This document shows, in pieces, positions 24,603-36,181 of a stretch of 64,000 nt of DNA. The notes beneath the pieces are model-generated. The model had not been told where the DNA came from and made no database searches. It was given only the letters and a program-made list of their open reading frames with translations. Positions within the stretch are counted from its first letter, which is position 1. Every line of letters begins with the position of its first letter. The position numbers and the translations under genes are program-made. Where the stretch lies: the NCBI GenBank assembly GCA_031761405.1, contig JASEVX010000001.1, positions 40,109,728-40,173,727 of the forward strand, in the 5' to 3' direction. This DNA comes from Serripes groenlandicus. Its lineage: Eukaryota > Mollusca > Bivalvia > Cardiida > Cardiidae.

Positions 24603-25320
24603 TTTCGACTGACTCGAGTAATATTACGAACTGTAGGATCCGTTTCTTATTTCGGACAATTTGGATGTTCGTTGAGGATAAGTTGTCCTCTCTCAGTTAT
24701 GAATAAATCTATATGAGGTTGACGCTTTATTGTACGAAGAAATTGCTCATTAATAAGGACATATTGCCATATCTATTTTTTGCTCTTTTTAAAGGACACA
24801 TTGTCATGTCCCTTTTTGGCTCATTTATAAGGACACATTGTCTCTTCTAAGGTCATATTAATACCTAGCGTATGCACACGTTCGACTTCCTTTTCACTAT
24901 TTTCAAACGTGAAAATATATCTATATGTCCGACATCATGCATATCCTGAAGAATCTGTGTACGATTTTTAAAATGATCGATGTATACACTCGTATATGAG
25001 CCGCTTTTACCGAGTATGGTGTCTCAATGCACCTACAGTGAAGAATTAAAGGCTAACCAGAGCCCTACATGTAAGTTAATCAAATATGCCATCATTTGAC
25101 AAAACACTTCCATTGTAGCCCTTTAGGTTATATCCCAACTTATTATAATATGATTCCGTTGTGGAGAGTCGATACAGTAAGTCCCCGTATTGCCAAACGC
25201 GTCTCATATACGTATGTATGACATTGTGGAGGCGATATTGATCTTTAATTCTTTCATAATTTATAAATCCTTTAGTTGGCTAATCCTAAATTAACTATTG
25301 GTTAGAAAGATAACCCTCGT
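24603..25320. other. Intergenic, no gene seen
   Basis: It contains a loose repeat of 'aaggacacattgtc' motifs at about 24755-24850. Nothing else is recognised. Confidence 0.4.
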
Positions 25321-26310
25321 GAATACCGCTTTTTAATAGGGAGATGACTTTCTGTAAAATTATTTTCCTCAGAGTTAGAGAGGCGTTTCTCTGATTAGTG
25401 GAATAAAAATAACAAGTCTATATGTTGAACATTATCCCTAGTAAACACCGCTCTTAACAAGGAGATGACTTTATATAAAGTTTTTTTCTTCAAAGTTAGA
25501 GACACGTTTATTTGATTTGTGAAATCAAAATAACAAGTCTATAAGTTGAAAATTATGCCTAGTAAATACCGTTATTAACAGGGAGATGACTTTCTATAAA
25601 GTATTTTTCCTCAGAGTTAGGGAGACGTTTCTTTGATTTGTGGAATAAAAATAACAAGTCTATATGTTGAAAATGATCCCTAATTGTTATGTACATGTAA
25701 ATAAATATCTCGACGTTCTGTGAACCATTGATAATATTATAAACCAATTTTGATATGCAGAGACAGTAAATAACAGGAATCATGTTTCATCTAAATTGAC
25801 TCAAAATATGGTAACTTGTATATCATAATACAGGCGGATCATGGTTAGTTGAATTGGAATAATTGCAAGGCAACAATAGTATATAACTATTATTCCTATC
25901 ATTGTACTTTAAGTATTGAATATATCATTGTAGATGGGCCGGTGGCCTGAAATACAGAAATAAAGATTTAAAATTGATTTGAAAATTATCCCTAGTAAAT
26001 ACGCCCTAAACAGGGAGATGACTTTCCATAAAGGTAATTTTCATCAGAGTTAGAGAGACGTTTCTCAGATTTGTGGAATAAAAATAACAAGTCTATATGT
26101 TGTAAAATTTACCTACTAAATACCGCTCTAAATAGGGATCTATGTGACTTTTTATAAAAATTAATATCCTCAGAGTTCTTCTGATTTTTGGAATAAAAAT
26201 AACAAGTCTATATTTTGAAAATAATCCATAGTAAATACCGCTCTTAACAGGGAGATGTCTTTCTTTAAAGTTGTTTTCCTCAAGTTAGAGGGACGTTTCT
26301 CTAATTGTAG
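25320..26310 (+). repeat. ~120-bp tandem array, interrupted
   Basis: Units contain 'agggagatgactttctata', 'ctcagagttagagagacg' and 'aaaataacaagtctatatg', with 'gagatgac' near 25341, 25460, 25582, 26014 and variants near 26140 and 26251, about six copies. The array is split by about 300 bp of unrelated sequence (25690-25985) that ends in 'aaataaagatttaaaattg', possibly an inserted element. Confidence 0.7.
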
Positions 26311-26480
26311 GAATGTCTCTGACACTTTGACGGATATCTTAAACGCCGAAAGACACCTATTTAAAACACATTTAGATTTTGTTCAAGGAAAGTGAGATAT
26401 ATATCATATTAAGGGAGATACTTTTGAAAATTTGAGCAACACCCGTCAATAGTTTACCAAGGTAGTTAGAAATCTCTCTC

Positions 26481-26508
26481 GGGGGGGGGGGGGGGGGGGG
26501 GGGGGGGG
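26481..26508 (+). repeat. Poly-G run of 28 bases
   Basis: An uninterrupted run of 28 G residues after 'ctctctc'. It can form G-quadruplexes and its true length is likely uncertain in any assembly. Confidence 0.95.
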
Positions 26509-27724
26509 ACGCTATGCGTCAGCCAATCGAGTTTTTACATAAACAATGGTTATGTATCAACAGGGGAGATAACCCATATATATCAACGAGATAGAGAAAT
26601 TGCTGATTGCCGTGTGTTTCGTTTGTTTAGAATATTTAAATGTAAGGGTTCGATTCAAGACGACATTTTATGCTTTCCAGTTTGCATGAACATGTAAATA
26701 CAGCGTATTAATTTGGCTATTTGAATCCACTGCAATCGTAAGATATATACAAATAGTACTGCCGTTATTGTGCGGTGGTTGGTTAACATAGATAGACTGT
26801 GTTGAGGAAACAATAAAGTCCGAAGCAAGAAGTCCATTAAAATGCTGTAGGAGAATCGTATTGATGGATGAAATCAATCATCGATGGATGTTTTGCTTAT
26901 TTAGTGTTTGGTATCCATAACTAATACTGTACAAACATACAATTGTAGGAGATGGCTTATATTTGAAGGAAAATATCATACAATAAAAATCATTCTATAA
27001 CTTGGGAAAACAAAGAAAATAGTTATGGAAAGGAAACATTGGTATAGAACAGAACAGAACACTTTTGTTAGCGTATACAAAGTACATCGTCATTGACACA
27101 AATAAAATTATTATTAATAAATGTACAAAACATACAGACACGTGGATTTGAAATGGGGCGGGTAAAATTTGTTCAAATTCTCTTACTCCCCAGTGCTTTT
27201 AAAGTAAGTATGTGTGTGTTTAGGTTTACAACACTTTGTTTCTAGTTGTTGTCAACTTGAAAGGGTCGTTAGTTCTTACAATTATCAGAGCAGGCGAAAT
27301 GTATAAGTATGTTTATAGTTACAAGTGGACAAATATTATACATGAATGATAATAAAACATATACAGGACTAACAGACCGGTTAAACATTAAAAGGACGAA
27401 CAGTTTTATTTAAAGCATCGTCGGACACCCACGGTTGTTGACACCGCTATGCTTCAACAACACCAGAGGGATACTGTCGTTTCGCCATTTTGACATAAAC
27501 CAATCGAAATGACGCTTAAATTGCCGATACTCTCCAACGTGGAGACGCAAAGAAAAATGGCAGCGCACAGAGAAAGAAAAGTTGCGTTCTGTTATCGCTT
27601 TTAAAACCCTAAACATTACCGAAGTTTGGAATCAAAATGCAGCAAACGGGTAGCGCGAAATCATATTTACGCATCTTAATATCAGAAATGAGATAGCAAA
27701 TGTGACAGAGAGAGAACACATGCT
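26509..27724. other. Intergenic, no gene seen
   Basis: No splice-supported coding sequence. The frame at 27410-27616 is in a GC-richer patch that shares 'cgtcggacacccacggttgt' style sequence with about 56540-56620 (there 'cgtccgactccaatgg'), so it is probably a dispersed repeat. Confidence 0.4.
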
Positions 27725-27797
27725 GCCAAGCCGGGGCTTCAACTCGGGAGCTCTCGCTTTCAGTGTGCATGTTCTCTTCCGACTGAGCTAACCGGGC
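27725..27797 (-). tRNA. Degenerate tRNA-like sequence, minus strand
   Basis: On the minus strand 'gcccggttagctcagtcgg' is a good A-box region (D arm). The anticodon loop would be CTGAAAG, and the acceptor end pairs partially (GCC with GGC). The T arm ('gagttgaagc') is a poor B box. It is probably a SINE head or tRNA pseudogene; a working tRNA-Ser is unlikely. Confidence 0.35.
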
Positions 27798-27799
27798 GG

Positions 27800-28530
27800 T
27801 TGACACGTTATCTCTCCACTTGAGTACAATTAACATGAAAAGTATCGTAACACAAACATTTCCAACTGCATGTATTCACTGTTAATACACATCTCTTCCT
27901 CTTTTTAATGTATGAACGGTTGTTTCCGGACTTCACGCAACTTGTCAATTTTAAAACTTTCAAACGCCAAGGTTAAGACAATAATCAGATGATGTCGCCC
28001 TTTTTAAAGTCAACCAATACTATTCTTATAACGAGGCTGATGATTGGCTGTTTGGCGCAGAACAACATTGTACTGCACTCAATCAGAATCACTATTGGCC
28101 ATCTGTCATAACGGAGAAATGACTATGAAAAATCCCATATGTGATGTTGGAGACTATAGGGGAGTCAACAACTGTGGGTCATGTATTTAGTAAAACAAAA
28201 TGTATTTATAATATATACACCGTTCGATGTTGTATATATATCATAATTTAACTTAGGCAGACACTGTTACATTACATTTGTCCGTCAGCCAAGAGGGATG
28301 TAACATTACCTTTCATTTCTTAATAGTATGTTTACAGATATTAATGCAATATTAAAAGCGATGTTAAGGTACTACATTAAAGTACATTAAAGTTACATGT
28401 ATTTGTGAATATAATAGTATGATCATTCTCGTCGTTATGCTTTAAATAGAAAACCCAACATAACCGGATGCGAGTTAGAACCCGTAATCAATTCCATTCG
28501 CGCAAGATCAAATCAAAATCTCAAGCAGAT
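27800..28530. other. Intergenic, no gene seen
   Basis: Nothing recognised. Motifs such as 'gccatctgtcataacgg' do not recur elsewhere in the window. Confidence 0.35.
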
Positions 28531-28532
28531 CG

Positions 28533-28796
28533 ACCACCTCGGTGGTGTAGTGGTAGATCGTCCGCCTTTGGTTCGGGAGGTCTCGGGTTCTATCCCCGGT
28601 AGGGTCATACCTAAAACTTTAAAATTTGTGGTAATAGCTATACTCTTTGGCGCTCATGTGTTGGATTAGCATTACGGCTGACTGGCTGCAATCAGAAACA
28701 ATGAGCCAATGGAACTTGTAACTTACCCAGGAAACGCAGTGATATAACTGAAAAGAATGCTGAAAGCGGCGTAAAACAACAAACAATCAATCAATT
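28533..28796 (+). mobile_element. Full-length tRNA-derived SINE with (CAAT)n tail
   Basis: The head 'cctcggtggtgtagtggtag' and 'tctcgggttctatcccc' give clear A- and B-box-like blocks. The body has 'actctttggcgctcatgtg' and 'acggctgactggctg'. The shared core 'gatataactgaaaagaatg' then 'ctgaaagcggcgtaaaac' precedes a 'caatcaatcaatt' tail. It is the best-preserved SINE in the window and a good reference for the family. Confidence 0.75.
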
Positions 28797-28959
28797 CAAA
28801 TAATCTGGTAATATCACAATTATATGCACTCGGGCTCATTTAAGTTCACTCATTGTTGTTGCGATTCACAAAAGCCTTTGTTTTCGTACGACATGTTGGA
28901 CAGCGTATGTTTTACAAGTTTATACCCTTGACTATTTATGCTTTAGAACCGAACTATTG

Positions 28960-29955
28960 AAACCTCTAACCCATTTGAAAACAAAAACTATCATGGAGAG
29001 GGAGGAGTTGTTGACCGTGGTAATCAATATAGTGTGTCATCTCAATTAAGGGTGTACAGTTATTATATACGAGCTCATTTCTGGGAAAATGTACAACTTG
29101 TTTTTTTAAAACCTTGTAGACTCAGAATAGCGACTAATAACCAAATAATAACGAAAATATTGAAACCTCTAACAAATTTAAAATATATCATGGAGAGAAG
29201 TGGGTATCATGTCTATTACGGGTGAACGGTTATTATACAGGAGCCACTCCATGGGAATATGTACAAGTTGTGCTTTAAAAAATTGTAGAACCAGAATAAC
29301 CTGTATCATCCACACAGTCTGAACAATATATGTGATGTTTAAATAATAATTACAAATGTGTGTTAGACTTTTCTGTCAACTTGCGTCTGCGGACCAGACG
29401 TACAGGTTGATCAGAACCACCGTTGTTCAGAAACACCAACGTGTACCTTTTCCCATGGTCGGGCTCATATAACCGATACAGGCTATTGTGTTTATGTATA
29501 CACACTCTTTGTATGATTTTCGGACAATGTAAAGTAATCCAATTTCTAAAAAATAAGGGATAACGGTTATCATATACGAGCCGCCCATCAATGGGAAAAT
29601 GTACAAAAAGATGTTTAAAAAACATTGTATAGCCAGAATAACCTGTAACATCCAGACAGTCTAAAAATATATATGATGTTTGAAAATTATTACAAATGTG
29701 TGTAAGAATGTTCAATCTACTTGCGTCTTTGGACCAGACGTACAGGTTGATCCGAACCATCGCTGTTCAGAAACACCAACTTGTACCTTTTCCCATGGTC
29801 CGGCCCCACAGATGTATAACTTCACTATATAACTATACTTAACATTGTTAAGGATACAATATATGGGCGTAAAATTATCAATCAATACAAACACCTGTGT
29901 TAAGGATACAATATATGGGCGTAAAATTATCAATCAATACAAACACCTGTGTCCG
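28960..29955 (+). repeat. Imperfect tandem duplications
   Basis: Three levels are visible. 'gaaacctctaac' blocks near 28959 and 29161 repeat about 200 bp apart. A block of about 180 bp with 'ggaccagacgtacaggttga' recurs near 29391 and 29736 (shift about 345 bp). A 53-bp unit with 'aaggatacaatatatgggcg' is repeated in direct tandem at 29849 and 29901. The minus-strand open frame at 29350-29760 runs across these units and has no domain. Confidence 0.7.
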
Positions 29956-30261
29956 GCCCATATAACCGATACAGGCTATATATAGCGTTTATTTATACAC
30001 ACTCATTGTACGATTTTCGGAAAATGTAAAGTATGCTAATTTCTGAAAAATAATAACTTAAACCTGAAATGTATTGGCATTCGATTGCGTATATCAATAG
30101 TTGCACAACTAATCAAATAGTGTCTGAGTAGATTTTACGGTTGGAAAAAAATGTAAGTATTTCTAGTTTTAAAATAATTTTTAGATATACGTGCTTATTC
30201 TTATCATGTCTGTCGAGCTCGAGTATTTAAGGTGGTAGGAGACGCTGGCGTTAACTCCAGG

Positions 30262-30466
30262 GGTTACGCGTCCGTAGTCCACTAAAAGTCAATGTGACAT
30301 GTGTCATTCGCCTTCCACAACAGGCTAACAGCCTAAGTTGAAAGCAGGGAGTAACTTGGTAAGTATGAAGTGTGAAGTAGCAAGGAAACATATGAATAAG
30401 TGTACAGGCCGCCGTGATATTTCTGAACTTTATTGAAAACAGCGTTATACCCAATCAATCAATTTA
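30262..30466 (+). mobile_element. SINE fragment, plus orientation
   Basis: The body 'gtcaatgtgacatgtgtcat', 'gttgaaagcagggagtaac', core 'gaaaacagcgttatacc' and tail 'caatcaatcaat' match the complement of the minus-strand SINEs at 0.9 and 3 kb. The tRNA-like head is missing or too degraded to see. Confidence 0.55.
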
Positions 30467-30615
30467 ATAATATGTATATTCTGACATCGCTTGCATTTGA
30501 TCTGTTCAATAAACTTGATAAAGATTGACGTCACTTTCATCATTGATTTAGTTAAATCTCGGCAACAGAATACTTGTCCATGATCCCTCGATATACAATC
30601 GCCTTGTCTGAATGA

Positions 30616-30690
30616 TGAAAATTGAAATTTAATCCAACAAAAACGAAGGAGTTAAGTCTTAAATTAAAGAGCTGCTTAGATTCTCAAACA
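30616..30690 (+). pseudogene. Possible LINE reverse-transcriptase scrap
   Basis: After a TGA in the position of an expected Trp, the frame reads 'KLKFNPTKTKELSLKLK'. The W-x-L-x-F-N-P-x-K-T-K signature is common in LINE reverse transcriptases just after the catalytic YADD block. Only about 20 residues remain and no flanking RT motif is visible. Confidence 0.3.
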
Positions 30691-31108
30691 ATAGGCAATA
30701 TGTGGATGCAGTCAGAAAAAAGCACGTTCCCAGCTCCTTTTCAAGCAATCTTGGACATGAAAGCTGGTATTCAAATTTACATAAAATTGACGCAAAGCTC
30801 AGCAAGAAGTGTTATCTAGTGCCTATCCCTAACCATATGGACTAGAGGGAGAATTGGGTTCAACAGTAAAAATCAAACCGATGCTGAGAGGTTCCTTTTC
30901 ATATTTATGAACATTAATATCAAACATTTACTCAAAAATGTACTCAAAATGTATGATGTATCATTAATCCTGTCTTTGACTCTGGCCAGAATCCGAATAA
31001 CCCGACTGCAACTTATTAACACCGAATAAATTAGACCGTACCATAAATAGAATAGTAGACCAAAACCAGGCAACCAAAACTAATTTATAAAAAGGATTTA
31101 GAATTGTA

Positions 31109-31314
31109 TAGAATGTGTCCCGGAGATAAATCTGTCCTTGTCTCTAAACCGACGACAACCTCTTAATTTCATATTCAAGTTTACATTGTACACGTTGCAG
31201 TGCTCGTATTTTAAGTATGTTATCTCCAACTGTACACCATGGTATTCCCTTTTAACGACCAAGCGATGACTCAGCGTTTGTGTTATTCTATTTTGCATTG
31301 TCAGATGTTTTCAG
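31109..31314 (+). promoter_or_regulatory. Conserved upstream region of BTB copy C
   Basis: Diverged match to 21228-21438 from 'agaatgtgtcccgga' to the acceptor 'gttttcag' (ending 31314). As in copy B this looks like the end of a 5' intron leading to the start-codon exon. A longer open frame from 31239 runs through it, but the homologous B sequence is not open, so I prefer the ATG at 31332. Confidence 0.4.
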
Positions 31315-31657
31315 AAAACAATAAAGAAAAGATGACGTCCTGCGAAACGACTCCTATAACTGTAACGACTGGCGATAATTTGACTCAAGAACTTACTGAC
31401 GGATGGCAGATGGACAAAAAGCTTGGTGAATGCATGGCTCAGATGTTTGATGCTCGACTTTGGACGGATGTCACTTTTAGATGTGCAGATCAAAGCGAAG
31501 AAAACCTTGATGACAGAGTCCACGCTCATAAAATAGTTCTTGCTGCCCGAAGTCCAGTCTTCCAGGTCATGTTATTCGGACAATGGATGGATACATGTAA
31601 CAATACGACAATTGAGATACAAGATGCACAGAGTTCACACTTTAAGATGTTCTTAAG
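31315..31657 (+). CDS. BTB-BACK-PHR protein, copy C, exon 1
   Basis: Begins after 'gttttcag' with a short leader ('aaaacaataaag'); the ATG is at 31332. It codes residues 1-108 plus two bases of Arg109, ending at AG|gtacgt. Residues 1-30 are a polar non-conserved N-terminus. From 31 the BTB/POZ fold starts: 'MFDARLWTDVTFRCADQ', then 'VHAHKIVLAARSPVFQVM', the classic His-Lys-x-x-Leu-Ala-Ala-Arg-Ser-x-Val-Phe block. 'QDAQSSHFKMFLR' leads into exon 2. BTB domains dimerise and bind cullin-3 in related BTBD proteins; that is family knowledge, not shown here. Joined to 33648-34740 it gives a 472-residue protein, close to the usual 480-520 for BTBD1/2/3/6-type proteins. Confidence 0.85.
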
Positions 31658-32485
31658 GTACGTAAAGCAAAATACAGATGTAATGTTACTAATATACTTA
31701 TGGTCTGAGATATGCTCGAAGCATCAAGCCGCATCAATATCCATGCGGTGCTCTTTGAACATCAACCGACAGGCTTTTGCTACAAGTGTCGATCCAGATC
31801 AGTCAACGTATCCGCACAGTCTGATCTTGATTTTCACGTTCCAACAATTAGTCAAAAAAGGTTTCAACTTCTGCAAAGCGGTGTACTTTTTTTATGCCAA
31901 GCAAGAATGCTCAGGAACGTCTTTTTCCACACGTTAGATAATTACGGTAAGGTTGATTTTCCTGGAGCATTTCTCATTCCGTCTTCCAATACAATGTTTG
32001 GCCTTGTGAGGATGTTCAACAAGCATGCAAAAGTGGTTTGCTGTTGTTGTTGATTCGTACACATTTTAGGATTGATAATAACATTTAATATCTGCTGGTA
32101 AATTAATGTAAACTTATATAGACAATATAATCTACATGGACGGTGTATTATTTTCCATAGTGTCGTCCTAAAAGCATATACACAAACAACTAGTTAATCT
32201 ATTTATATAACAAATATTGAATGTTTTAACCGAGTCTGGATTTGTATTCTATTTTCACTGTTCATGCCAACTTTGTATGTAACGGTTTTCAAATAAATTA
32301 ATAGTACATGACATATTCAACATTATATCTGTCTTCTGACTGGAGTGCATAGTTCGATTGAAAATTATTTAATGTTTGTAAATGTATTACTGGCATATCA
32401 TATTCTCACATTTGTAAAGACGAGTTAGGTATTGCCTACAACTGATGAAAAGATAATTACTCCACTTGCTTTCTGATATTAACAG

Positions 32486-32670
32486 CCCTGTGTTCCATAG
32501 TAAACACAACGTAAACACGTTTTGTCTATGGAGCGGAACGAAACCTACCTGTATTATGCATGTACTCCCGTCAAACAGGTTTGGTTTACCGACTAATCCA
32601 CGGATTATCGACGAAACCTATATAGGTTTCGCAAAACAGGTTTTGGGTTTGGTGACTATGGAACACAGGG
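32486..32670. mobile_element. 185-bp MITE with CCCTGTG ends
   Basis: Inverted ends CCCTGTGTTCCATAGT and ACTATGGAACACAGGG bound an internally palindromic element. CAG is on both sides (32483-32485, 32671-32673). The empty site is seen in copy A near 6996-7003 ('ttagcagaagat'). A 3-bp duplication with CCC ends does not settle the superfamily. It is non-coding. Confidence 0.85.
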
Positions 32671-32711
32671 CAGAAGATATATATATATCACTTCGGACAT
32701 TTACATTTATG

Positions 32712-33492
32712 TACGGTGGCATAGAGGTGACATGTGTGTGTGTTTTTATTTTTATTTTACTAAGTCGTGCGCACGAGATACTAAGTCGTGCGCACGAGTT
32801 ACTAAGTCGTGCACACGAGTTACTATGTCGTGCGCACAAGTAACTATGTCGTGCGCACGAGTTACTATGTCGTGCGCACGAGTTACTAAGTTGTGCGCAC
32901 GAGATACTATGTCGTGCGCGCGAGATACTTAAGTCGTGCGCACGAGATACTATGTCGTGCGCACGAGTTACTAAGTCGTGCGCACGAGATAATTAAGTGG
33001 TGCGCACGACATAATTAGCCAATTATACATGAATGTTGTTTGAAAATTGCTGATAGCAGAAACGATTTTATTCTATTATATTTTAATGCAGGGTTAACGT
33101 ATGAAGAAATTCGGTTTCTTTTAGGCGATCAGCATGATATACACATATTCTCAAACAATATTCATGTATGTAAAGTGTATTCTGATTGGCTAATTATGTC
33201 GTGCGCACGACTTAGTAACTCGTGCGCACGACATAGTATCTCGTGCGCACGACTTGGTAACTCGTGCGCACGACATAGTATCTCGTGCGCACGACATAGT
33301 ATCTCGTGCGCACGACATAGTATCTCGTGCGCACGACTTATTAACTCGTGCGCACGACATAGTATCTCGTGCGCACGACATAGTATCTCGTGCGCACGAC
33401 TTGGTAACTCGTGCGCACGACTTAGTATATCGTGCGCACGACTTAGTTAAATAAAAATAAAAACATATACATGTCACCTCTGTGCCACCGTA
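32712..33492. mobile_element. 781-bp foldback element with GTGCGCAC arrays
   Basis: Terminal inverted repeats: TACGGTGGCATAGAGGTGAC on the left and the complement of TACGGTGGCACAGAGGTGAC on the right, flanked by TTTATG (32706-32711 and 33493-33498). Inside each end is a run of twelve 20-bp units centred on the palindrome TCGTGCGCACGA. The units face inward in opposite orientation (32764-33015 and 33195-33445), so the two halves form a giant hairpin. About 170 bp of unique sequence forms the loop. The Cys-Ala-Arg repeat frames on both strands are not proteins. Copy A has the empty site near 7028-7034. Confidence 0.9.
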
Positions 33493-33647
33493 TTTATGGG
33501 ATTGAAAATGACAACATACATTTAAGTGATAGCCTTTTCTTTGACCGACACTACACAAATTATTGCGTGTGGTTGTTTTACGGATGCATTATTGGTCAAT
33601 TAAACAGTACGTGTGCGACAAATATTCTGATATATCTACTTTTTCAG

Positions 33648-34740
33648 GTGTCTGTACAGTGATTCATTCGATGGGAAAGAAGATATTATTGGATTGACAC
33701 ACGTATTAGATCTAGCTCATAAATACCAAGTTAACTTCCTCGTTGATAAATGCTGTCAAGAGTTGGAAGGCAAAATAACCATTGGCAATGTATTCTTACA
33801 GCTGAAAAGGGCACTCTTGTATGAAAATGCGCGCTTTCTTGAAACGGTAAGCAAATTTATCGACGAAAATGCAGAAAAGATTTTAATGAAGAATGGATTC
33901 TTGAAAATGTCTTTACCATGTCTTACTCACATCTTGAAGGGAGACACGTTCTACGCCAGTGAAGCTTTGATCTTCAACAAGGCAATGGAATGGGCAAGAA
34001 AACGATGCAAATCAACAAATGGTCTTGTTCTGAGGAAGACACTTGGCGAAGCGTTCTACTTTCTTAGAACCCCAGCTATGACTTTAGAAGATTTCAGCAC
34101 CTGTACAATGAGAAAGGGATATTACACTATCGAGGAATATGAAGATATTATTCTACAAAGCACGAAAAAAACTGCAATTGAACAGACACATAGTGCTTGC
34201 AATTCTAGTAAGAAGCGTAACCCCCCGAAACTTTTTGTCGAGCAGCCAGATGTACCAATAACTTATGACGAGAAGAAAATAAAGTCAATGTGCAGTCTTT
34301 CAGAAAGGGTTACCATAACTGTAAATGCGGATGTACATCTCACACATATAAAGCTGCGAAACCATTCAATGGTATTGCATCGTTATGGGAATGCATCTGT
34401 GCAGTTTCGGCTTAAAGATGCACGACTCTCCGTTACTTTAACGAAAGATAATACGTGTATGGGAACGTATCATTTCTCCTCGGCTTCCGGCTCATTTATG
34501 GTAGCATTAGATAATCCGATTCTTTTCTCCGCCGGCAAATCCTACACATTGGGGGTGACCATTAAATTGGATGTCATACAGAGTGATATTCAGCTGCAGT
34601 CCCCCAGACGCGAATCTGAAAACTACTTCAACTTCAAAAATGACTCGCTTAGTATCATAACAAAGGATAGTACTTTCTTGACGCCGGATCCAGCTGAGGT
34701 CATCCGAGGTTTCAAATTTGAATTTCCTCACAACAGGTAA
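33648..34740 (+). CDS. BTB-BACK-PHR protein, copy C, exon 2
   Basis: After 'tttttcag' the G completes Arg109, followed by Cys-Leu-Tyr-Ser-Asp-Ser. Residues 110-150 finish the BTB fold ('HKYQVNFLVDKCCQEL'). About 152-235 form BACK ('FLQLKRALLYENARFLETV', 'THILKGDTFYASEALIF', 'WARKRCKS'). About 240-320 is a Lys/Ser-rich linker, and about 325-472 is a PHR-like beta domain ('VTITVNADVHLTHIKLR', 'FSAGKSYTLGVTI', 'EVIRGFKFEFPHNR'). The stop TAA is at 34738-34740. The frame is intact across both exons, unlike copy B. As in copy A, the stop overlaps a donor-like 'acag|gtaatg', so an isoform with a further exon is possible. The likely role is a cullin-3 adaptor, by family analogy only. Confidence 0.85.
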
Positions 34741-35166
34741 TGTTATGGCTACGATGCAACAGCGATCGAAAAAAGACAAAAACAGAAATAGACATTCTAC
34801 TTATTAAAACTTACATGATTCTTAACGTTATGCAAGTAAATTTAGAAACCATTTGACACGATTTGGACCATTAGTAGTACTTTATGCAACTACATTTAGA
34901 TGCAAGATATAATTTATACGGATTCGAAACATCATGGAATTGTGTGATATCTGAAATATGTCACACACAACATACAAAGTATTCGTTGATGCTTTCAAAT
35001 ACATGTAGATGCTTGAAGTAAACTTTGTACGTGCCTATATGGCTGTTAAACAGAGGATTTCGTGACAAGGTCAAAGTTCCCCAGAATGTTGCTTGGTAAC
35101 GCCACACTCTTATCTGCGTCACATGTAACAGTAGCACTTTTATTGTGTATTTTTCTTTTTTTTTTA

Positions 35167-35172
35167 AATAAA
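35167..35172 (+). promoter_or_regulatory. Candidate polyadenylation signal, copy C
   Basis: AATAAA about 430 bp after the stop, at the position homologous to 8567-8572 in copy A. Copy C has an extra stretch of about 200 bp between stop and signal. Confidence 0.35.
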
Positions 35173-36100
35173 ATACAATACCTGTGATCTATGTAGTAGA
35201 GTGCTCATGATTGCTCGTGATTGCTGGTGATTGCATCTTTCATATCACGAGACATTTGAGCCGCAAAGCATGGTTTGGTATATTATTACATTTTCTGCAA
35301 CGCATATAGGTCCCGATAGCCTAGTGATTCTGGAGCGGGAGGACAAAGGTTCGAAATCAAGCTGCGGACGTAGGAGCTGTTCTGAAATATCCGGTTGATG
35401 AGTCGAAAGGAAGTTAGACATTTGCCAGGAATGCCTTTCAATCTGGTGTCTTGCACACAATCTCAGTTGTTGGTAACTAAACGTTCTCTCGCGTCTCATA
35501 AGTAAAAGTTGAATACTCCTGACAATGAACAAACACTTTCATTAACATCTCTTAGATAGTACATATAGACAAACCAAGGGGCTATACCTCCAGAAAGTTG
35601 TTGTCATAAGTTAAATATCGGATTACAAAGCCAGCATTCGGATGAAGAAGGTCTGAATCTTCGCCGTACACAGATGCAACAAAACTCCTTAACACTTCTC
35701 GCGGTAGGGCTAAACTGATATCATTCTTTAAAGCATTGGTTTCCAATCTCGGAGTGCAGTGACGAGTACCGACGTTCTGTAGATAGGAGCGGCCCGCCGT
35801 GAATATCAACTGGTCGTAATTATTACACGTTTAGAAAATTTGTCTGCCTGTTGAAAATGTTACATTGTAGCGCTCACAGCTAGATTATGCCTAGTGTACT
35901 TCGTTCTTTCTCGATATTTTGAAATTTCTTGAAAGTGTCGGCCAAAATCTGTTTCGTAGCGAACTCATAACGTATAAGACTAGCGCTGAGCGTGTAACAT
36001 GCGTTCATTATAAATCCAACAAATACTGAGTGTGGGCCTACATGTACACAACAAATGGCTATATTTTAACAAACGAATGCCCAAACGTATGGTAGTCCAT

Positions 36101-36181
36101 AATAATAATAATAATAATATACTTTATTTAATGAGGGTTAGTTAGTTACACTAATCTTCCCTGTGGCCCTGAGCGAGATGC
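36101..36181 (-). mobile_element. Retroelement 3' end, copy C only
   Basis: On the minus strand, 'gggccacagggaagattag' leads to 'attaaataaagtat' and an (ATT)n tail (36101-36117). It interrupts sequence that is continuous in copy A near 9447 ('attgtagtgatgctcg'). The (ATT)n tail and AATAAA-like end mark a LINE or SINE 3' end, inserted after the duplication. Confidence 0.7.

Larger units (their letters stand above)
31658..33647 (+). other. Intron of BTB copy C
   Basis: A 1990-bp intron (gtacgt to tttttcag). From about 31806 it matches the sequence upstream of copy A exon 2. It holds a repeat near 31780-31870 ('tcgatccagatcagtcaacg') and two private MITEs (32486-32670 and 32712-33492) absent from A. 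Confidence 0.85.

Noticed and set aside
31239..31331. Upstream ATG at 31239 as start of BTB copy C
   Set aside because: The extension crosses an acceptor-like 'gttttcag' conserved with copy B, where the homologous sequence is not open; the ATG at 31332 aligns with the B start.
32760..33450. CRISPR-like array of regular repeats
   Set aside because: The spacers are not unique sequences; units are contiguous 20-bp repeats inverted within a transposon in an animal intron.
32618..33558. Repeated Cys-Ala-Arg peptides on both strands
   Set aside because: Produced by the 20-bp GTGCGCAC units of the foldback element; all frames stay open because the repeat has few stops.
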